From: UBA6197 sp047638075
GTDB taxonomy: Bacteria > Pseudomonadota > Alphaproteobacteria > Rhodobacterales > Rhodobacteraceae
Assembly (NCBI RefSeq): GCF_047638075.1
Contig: NZ_JBLJBV010000089.1
Location: 1 to 25,056 of the forward strand
Direction: 5' to 3'
DNA: 25,056 nucleotides
Part shown: piece after piece, positions 21,664 to 25,056 of the stretch
Numbering within the stretch: the first letter of the stretch is position 1
How the letters are laid out: each line of letters opens with the position of its first letter
The notes under the pieces: model-generated
Seen by the model: the letters and a program-made list of their open reading frames with translations, nothing else
What the model was told of the DNA's origin: nothing
The model's database searches: none
Made by a program: the position numbers and the translations under genes

Positions 21664-22275
21664 ATGAACCGCCGTCACTTGCTGACCACGCTTGCTGCCT
21701 TGCCGTTGCTGTCGGCCCCCACGCTTTTGCGCGCGCAAACAACGCAGCCCAAACCTGCCAAAGCGGCCATCGAAACAGTGCCCGAGGCCCCGCTGTGGCC
21801 AATTGCGCCGCAGTTCTATCCTACCGAGGTTTCGGTGAAGCCCGAGTTTGAACCCGGCACCATCATCGTGCTCAGCGGCCAGTTTTTCCTTTATCACATC
21901 ACCGCAAAGCGCAAGGCGATGCGCTATGGCGTGGCCGTGGGCAAGGCCGAGCTGGTCTTTCGCGGTGCCGCAGAAGTGGCGCGCAAGGTTGAATGGCCAA
22001 GCTGGAAACCGACCCCCGAAATGGTGGCGCGCAGCCCGCAACACTATGCGAAATATGCCGAAAACGGGATGCCGGGCGGGCCGAAAAACCCCTTGGGGGC
22101 CCGCGCGCTTTATCTTTACCAAAACGGGCACGATACGGCGATCCGTATTCACGGCACTGTCGAGCCCGCCTCTATCGGGCATGCGGTGTCAAACGGCTGT
22201 ATCCGTATGGTCAATGACCATGTGATCGCGCTTTATGATGCGGTCGAGTTGGGCACAAAAGTAATGGTCTATTAG
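21664..22275 (+). CDS. L,D-transpeptidase (YkuD domain), Tat-exported, copy 3 (distinct subfamily)
   Basis: A 203-residue periplasmic YkuD enzyme. The N-terminal signal has twin arginines (MNRRHLLTTL) and a hydrophobic stretch, cleaved near LLRAQ (about 21-25). The YkuD core is EFEPGTIIVLSGQFFLYHI, RYGVAVGKAELVFRGAAEV, WPSWKPTPEM, NPLGARALYLY, IRIHGTVEPASIG with His163, and AVSNGCIRMVNDHV with catalytic Cys179, of the usual IHG...SxGCIRM type. It is more like the typical family than copies 1 and 2 (which have GCIGLYN). The start is ATG 21664 with GGAG 6-7 bases upstream. mnmH follows after 3 bases, so the two are cotranscribed. Confidence 0.94.
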   Translation: MNRRHLLTTLAALPLLSAPTLLRAQTTQPKPAKAAIETVPEAPLWPIAPQFYPTEVSVKPEFEPGTIIVLSGQFFLYHITAKRKAMRYGVAVGKAELVFRGAAEVARKVEWPSWKPTPEMVARSPQHYAKYAENGMPGGPKNPLGARALYLYQNGHDTAIRIHGTVEPASIGHAVSNGCIRMVNDHVIALYDAVELGTKVMVY

Positions 22276-22278
22276 ATC

Positions 22279-23340
22279 GTGGCGCTGGAACTGACTTCGG
22301 TCGGGCAACTGGCGGTGCTGGGGTTCGACACGATCATTGATGTGCGCTCGCCCTCGGAATACGCCGAGGATCATGTGCCCGGTGCGATCAACCTGCCGGT
22401 GCTGGCGGATGATGAACGCGCCCGTGTCGGAACGATGTACAAGCAGGTTTCCAGTTTCGATGCCCGCAGGTTGGGGGCAGCGCTGGTCGCGCGCAACGCC
22501 GCCCACCATCTGGAGGAGGCGCTGGCCGACAAGGGTGGGGCCTGGCGCCCCTTGGTCTATTGCTGGCGCGGCGGACAAAGGTCGGGGGCATTTACCACGG
22601 TCTTGCAGCAGGTTGGCTGGCGCGCGGAACGGATTGACGGAGGTTATAAAAGCTGGCGGCGGCTGGTGGTGGACCAGGTCAATGGCCCGGTTGCGGCGCC
22701 CGTGGTGATGCTGGACGGCAATACCGGCAGCGCCAAGACCGATTTATTGATCGAGGCGGCGCGGGCGGGTGCGCAGGTGATCGACCTGGAGGGGCTGGCC
22801 AATCACCGCGGCTCGCTTTTTGGGGCGATGCCGGGGGGGCAGCCCAGCCAGAAGGCGTTTGAGGGGCGGTTGGCGCGGGTGCTGGCCGCCCTGGACCCGA
22901 CGCGCCCGGTGTTGATCGAGGCGGAATCATCGCGCATTGGCGAGGTTGTGGTGCCGCGCGGGCTTTGGGCGGCGATGTGCGCCGCGCCGCGCCTGCGTCT
23001 GGCGGTGCCGCTATCGGCGCGCGCGGCCTATCTGGCGCGCGCTTACCGCGATGTGGTTGAGGATGCGCCGCGACTGGCCGATACGATTTCCCGTTTGCGG
23101 CGGTTGCATGGCGCCGAGGTGATTGATCGTTGGCAGCAAATGGCCGCTCTGGGCGAGGTAGAGGCGTTGGCCGCGGATCTGATGCAGGCGCATTACGATC
23201 CCCGGTATGAAAAAAGCCGCGCGCGCCGTGCCGGAGACGAAATCGTGCTGGAAACCGAAAGTCTGGCAATCGAGGCTTTGCCCGCCATGGCCACGAAGAT
23301 TTGGACAGCGGCACAATCCTTGGTGCAGGGGCGGGGTTGA
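22279..23340 (+). CDS. mnmH: tRNA 2-selenouridine synthase MnmH (SelU)
   Basis: A 353-residue enzyme that replaces sulfur by selenium at the wobble uridine of tRNAs for Lys, Glu and Gln, through a geranylated intermediate, using selenophosphate. The N-terminal rhodanese domain (about 5-130) has IIDVRSPSEYAEDHVPGAINLPVL and active-site Cys95 in YCWRGGQRSG. The P-loop domain follows, with GNTGSAKT (147-154), which has Ala in place of the usual Gly before Lys, then VIDLEGLANHRGSLFG and IEAESSRIG. The start is GTG 22279, 3 bases after the transpeptidase stop, without a clear ribosome site, so coupling is likely. Presence implies selenophosphate synthetase elsewhere in the genome. Confidence 0.95.
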   Translation: MALELTSVGQLAVLGFDTIIDVRSPSEYAEDHVPGAINLPVLADDERARVGTMYKQVSSFDARRLGAALVARNAAHHLEEALADKGGAWRPLVYCWRGGQRSGAFTTVLQQVGWRAERIDGGYKSWRRLVVDQVNGPVAAPVVMLDGNTGSAKTDLLIEAARAGAQVIDLEGLANHRGSLFGAMPGGQPSQKAFEGRLARVLAALDPTRPVLIEAESSRIGEVVVPRGLWAAMCAAPRLRLAVPLSARAAYLARAYRDVVEDAPRLADTISRLRRLHGAEVIDRWQQMAALGEVEALAADLMQAHYDPRYEKSRARRAGDEIVLETESLAIEALPAMATKIWTAAQSLVQGRG

Positions 23341-23439
23341 AATCTGCGCTTGGGGCCGGCTTGAAAGGACCCGAGCCGCTGAGGTGCCCAGCGGGCAGGC
23401 AGGAAAACCTGTGATCTGCCAATGCGCTGCGTGCGTTTC

Positions 23440-23946
23440 TTAAGGCTGTCCTAGAAAATCGCGTTTACCGATCGCGACCCCGTTGTGACGCAGGATGTTA
23501 TAGGCTGTCGTCGCGTGGAAATAGACGTTCGGCAGCGAGTGCCCCAAAAGCAGTTGCAGGCCCTTGTAGCGCGTCTCTTGGCGGGTAACGGGCAGGACGA
23601 TGTCTTTGTCCTCGGTGCCGTCAATTTTCTCTGGCGGCACACTTTCCAAAAAGGCGATCGTCTTTGAAATACGCTGCTTCAACTCGGTGAAAGTGGTTTC
23701 CCCGTCCGGGTAGCGGGGCACCTCCATCCCGGCGAGGCGGGCGACGGCACTGCTGGATTTGTCGCAGGCGATCTGCACCTGTTTTGAGAACGGATACATG
23801 TCCGGGAACAGCCGCGCATCCATCAAGACCGGTATGGCGATACCCTGCGCGTCGCAATGCGCCTGCGCCTTGTCGATGATGCGCGACAAATTGTGCAGGA
23901 TGTTTACCATCCGTGGCACGCTGGCTTGATACATCGTGATTATCAT
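23440..23946 (-). CDS. DUF1993 family protein
   Basis: A 168-residue protein of the DUF1993 family, which is related in fold to DinB-like four-helix bundles. Family features seen are the start TMYQASVPRMVNILHNLSRIIDKA, ARLFPDMYPFSKQVQIACDKSSSAVARLAG (about 44-73), EVPRYPDGETTFTELKQRISKTIAFL, and the ending LQLLLGHSLPNVYFHATTAYNILRHNGVAIGKRDFLG. No catalytic residues are established. No signal or membrane segment. The start is ATG 23946 with AAGGT 6 bases upstream. A strong promoter candidate (24033-24060) overlaps the stop of the upstream MORN gene. Convergent with mnmH; the 99-base gap holds a 6-bp hairpin (23376-23394) and nothing else. Confidence 0.9.
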   Translation of the reverse strand: MIITMYQASVPRMVNILHNLSRIIDKAQAHCDAQGIAIPVLMDARLFPDMYPFSKQVQIACDKSSSAVARLAGMEVPRYPDGETTFTELKQRISKTIAFLESVPPEKIDGTEDKDIVLPVTRQETRYKGLQLLLGHSLPNVYFHATTAYNILRHNGVAIGKRDFLGQP

Positions 23947-24032
23947 GGCCTACCTTCTAAGAAGCGGTTTTTCACAGCGTCTGGATTCAAGCTCTTGTCC
24001 GTTGGTGGGGTTTGGGAGCGTTCGACATGAGT

Positions 24033-24060
24033 ATTTTATCCAAAAAAAAGCTTTGGTCAA
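24033..24060 (-). promoter_or_regulatory. Strong candidate promoter of the DUF1993 gene, overlapping the MORN gene stop
   Basis: On the minus strand TTGACC (24060-24055), 16 bases, TAAAAT (24038-24033). The start would be near 24026, about 80 bases before the ATG. The MORN stop codon TGA (24059-24057) lies inside the -35 box. A T8 run in the spacer may serve as the release tract of a MORN transcript. Confidence 0.55.
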
Positions 24061-25056
24061 TTTTCGACGGGTGCGGGATTGGTGCCGGTGACCGGGGCTG
24101 AAGCGTCGCCGGTTTCTGTTTCGGTGTTGGTGTCGGGTGTGGGTGCTGCGTCTTCGGTAAGGGTGTTTTCGGACCAGCTACCGGTGGCGACCTCGCCGGT
24201 TTTATAGCGCATGGTGCCTTTGCCTTGACGTTTGCCGCCGACAAAGCTGCCCTCATAGATATCGCCATTGGCGTAGGTGGCCTTGCCCTGACCGTCGATC
24301 TCGCCTGATTTCCAGTCGCCCTCATAGGTGAAACCGTCGGGCATGGTGATCTTGCCTCGGCCCTCGCGTTGGCCCGCAACAAAGCCGCCGGTGTAGACGG
24401 TGCCGTCTGCATAAGTGGCGATGCCCTGTCCCTGGCGTTGGCCTTCGGCCCAGCCGCCTTCGTAGGTGTAGCCGTCGGGATAGGTCATCTTGCCGGTGCC
24501 ATGGTTTTTGGCTGCCAGAAACTCACCGTCATAGACCAGACCGTTGGCATAGCGCGCGACCCCCTTGCCGGAGATCTCGCCGGCGACCCAACCGCCTTCA
24601 TAGGTTGAGCCGTCGGGGTAGGTGATCTTGCCCTGGCCTTCGGGAACGTCATTGGCAAACGCGCCCTCATAGACCGAGCCGTCGGGGTAGGTCACGCGGC
24701 CCATGCCCTCGATCCGGCCCTCGACCCAGTCGCCGTCGTAGATATAGCCGTCGACCCCCGTGAATACGCCTTTGCCCTGGCGTTTGTCATTGGCAAAGCC
24801 GCCTTCATAAGTGTCGCCGCTGGCATAGGTGGCCTTGCCCGGGCCCTCGCGTTTGCCGCCGGCCATCATGCCGTCGTAGACGTCGCCGTTGGCCTGCGTC
24901 AGCCTGCCCTTGCCGTTCATCTGGCCGCCTTTCCAGACGCCTTCATAGGTCAGCCCGTCGGCCATTGTCAGCTTGCCCTGACCTGCGCGTTGACCGGCCA
25001 GCATGTTGCCCACATAGACCGCGCCATCGGGGTAGGTGATCTTGCCTTTGCCCTGT
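24057..25056 (-). CDS. MORN-repeat protein (5' end outside window)
   Basis: The minus-strand frame is open to the right edge, so the N-terminus is missing. The visible 332 residues consist of at least 13 MORN units, each exactly 23 residues and of the form GKxTYPDGxxYEGxWxxGxxxGQ. The last unit is degenerate. A 40-residue acidic, Thr/Pro/Glu-rich tail without structure follows. MORN repeats make elongated beta-hairpin rods that bind membranes or proteins. In bacteria their role is mostly unknown, and the protein may be periplasmic if a signal peptide lies outside the window. An internal ATG at 25013 is not a real start, because the same repeat pattern continues upstream of it. The gene ends at TGA 24057. 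Confidence 0.88.
   Translation of the reverse strand, partial: QGKGKITYPDGAVYVGNMLAGQRAGQGKLTMADGLTYEGVWKGGQMNGKGRLTQANGDVYDGMMAGGKREGPGKATYASGDTYEGGFANDKRQGKGVFTGVDGYIYDGDWVEGRIEGMGRVTYPDGSVYEGAFANDVPEGQGKITYPDGSTYEGGWVAGEISGKGVARYANGLVYDGEFLAAKNHGTGKMTYPDGYTYEGGWAEGQRQGQGIATYADGTVYTGGFVAGQREGRGKITMPDGFTYEGDWKSGEIDGQGKATYANGDIYEGSFVGGKRQGKGTMRYKTGEVATGSWSENTLTEDAAPTPDTNTETETGDASAPVTGTNPAPVEN
24150..25046 (-). repeat. Tandem 69-bp repeats encoding MORN units
   Basis: Thirteen direct repeats of 69 bases in frame, continuing beyond the right edge. Core codons for YxDG and Y(E/D)G are kept, while other positions have diverged. Copy number may vary by slippage or recombination between strains. 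Confidence 0.85.

Noticed and set aside
24150..25046. CRISPR array or transposon repeats
   Set aside because: The repeats are 69-bp, in frame, without spacers, and encode MORN units.

Overview
The window looks like a chromosomal segment of an alphaproteobacterium of the Rhodobacterales (Roseobacter/Rhodobacter type). The grounds are a high G+C content, the gene content and order (comF-grxC-nitrilase; SUMT-DUF2849-sulfite reductase-cysH-DUF934-fpr), FnrL/FixK-type regulatory DNA, and protein sequences typical of that order. No mobile element, CRISPR array, tRNA or rRNA was seen. Most of the DNA is housekeeping and envelope genes, packed tightly and often with overlapping start and stop codons.

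Layout. 1-1720: rimP-nusA (minus; nusA runs off the left edge), preceded by a promoter and a leader holding an intrinsic terminator just before rimP. 1755-5891: proline iminopeptidase (minus), ubiG (plus), then a minus operon comF > grxC > carbon-nitrogen hydrolase > MarR regulator. 5890-7843: an NDUFAF5-like protein and ferrochelatase (plus). 7965-11574: envelope genes, comprising two paralogous L,D-transpeptidases, a CAP-domain lipoprotein and an AbrB-family membrane protein, plus a 478-base gene-free stretch. 11683-12965: infC (minus), starting at AUA, and an Ala-rich membrane-anchored protein (plus). 13332-18149: the assimilatory sulfur operon (minus) and fpr, divergent from an Lrp/AsnC regulator (18283, plus). 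18787-21219: Cu+ ATPase copA. 21380-23340: DUF2892 protein, a third L,D-transpeptidase and the tRNA selenouridine synthase mnmH (plus). 23440-25056: DUF1993 protein and a MORN-repeat protein cut by the right edge.

The most interesting item is in the 10539-11016 gap. A perfect FnrL/FixK-like dyad (10655-10668) lies 41.5 bases before a run of three strong hairpins (10704-10816). The last hairpin looks like an intrinsic terminator. Each hairpin carries the same unpaired CUCCC motif in its loop, and a fourth copy sits in an internal loop. I read this as an unannotated, oxygen-regulated, anti-Shine-Dalgarno small RNA. This is inferred from sequence only.

Functional themes are sulfate assimilation (SUMT makes siroheme precursor, CysH reduces APS, CysI reduces sulfite, Fpr may feed electrons, and an Lrp protein probably regulates), redox and thiol care (GrxC, deaminated-glutathione-type amidase), respiratory cofactors (UbiG, HemH, the NDUFAF5-like protein), translation (RimP, NusA, IF3, MnmH), and peptidoglycan cross-linking (three YkuD enzymes).
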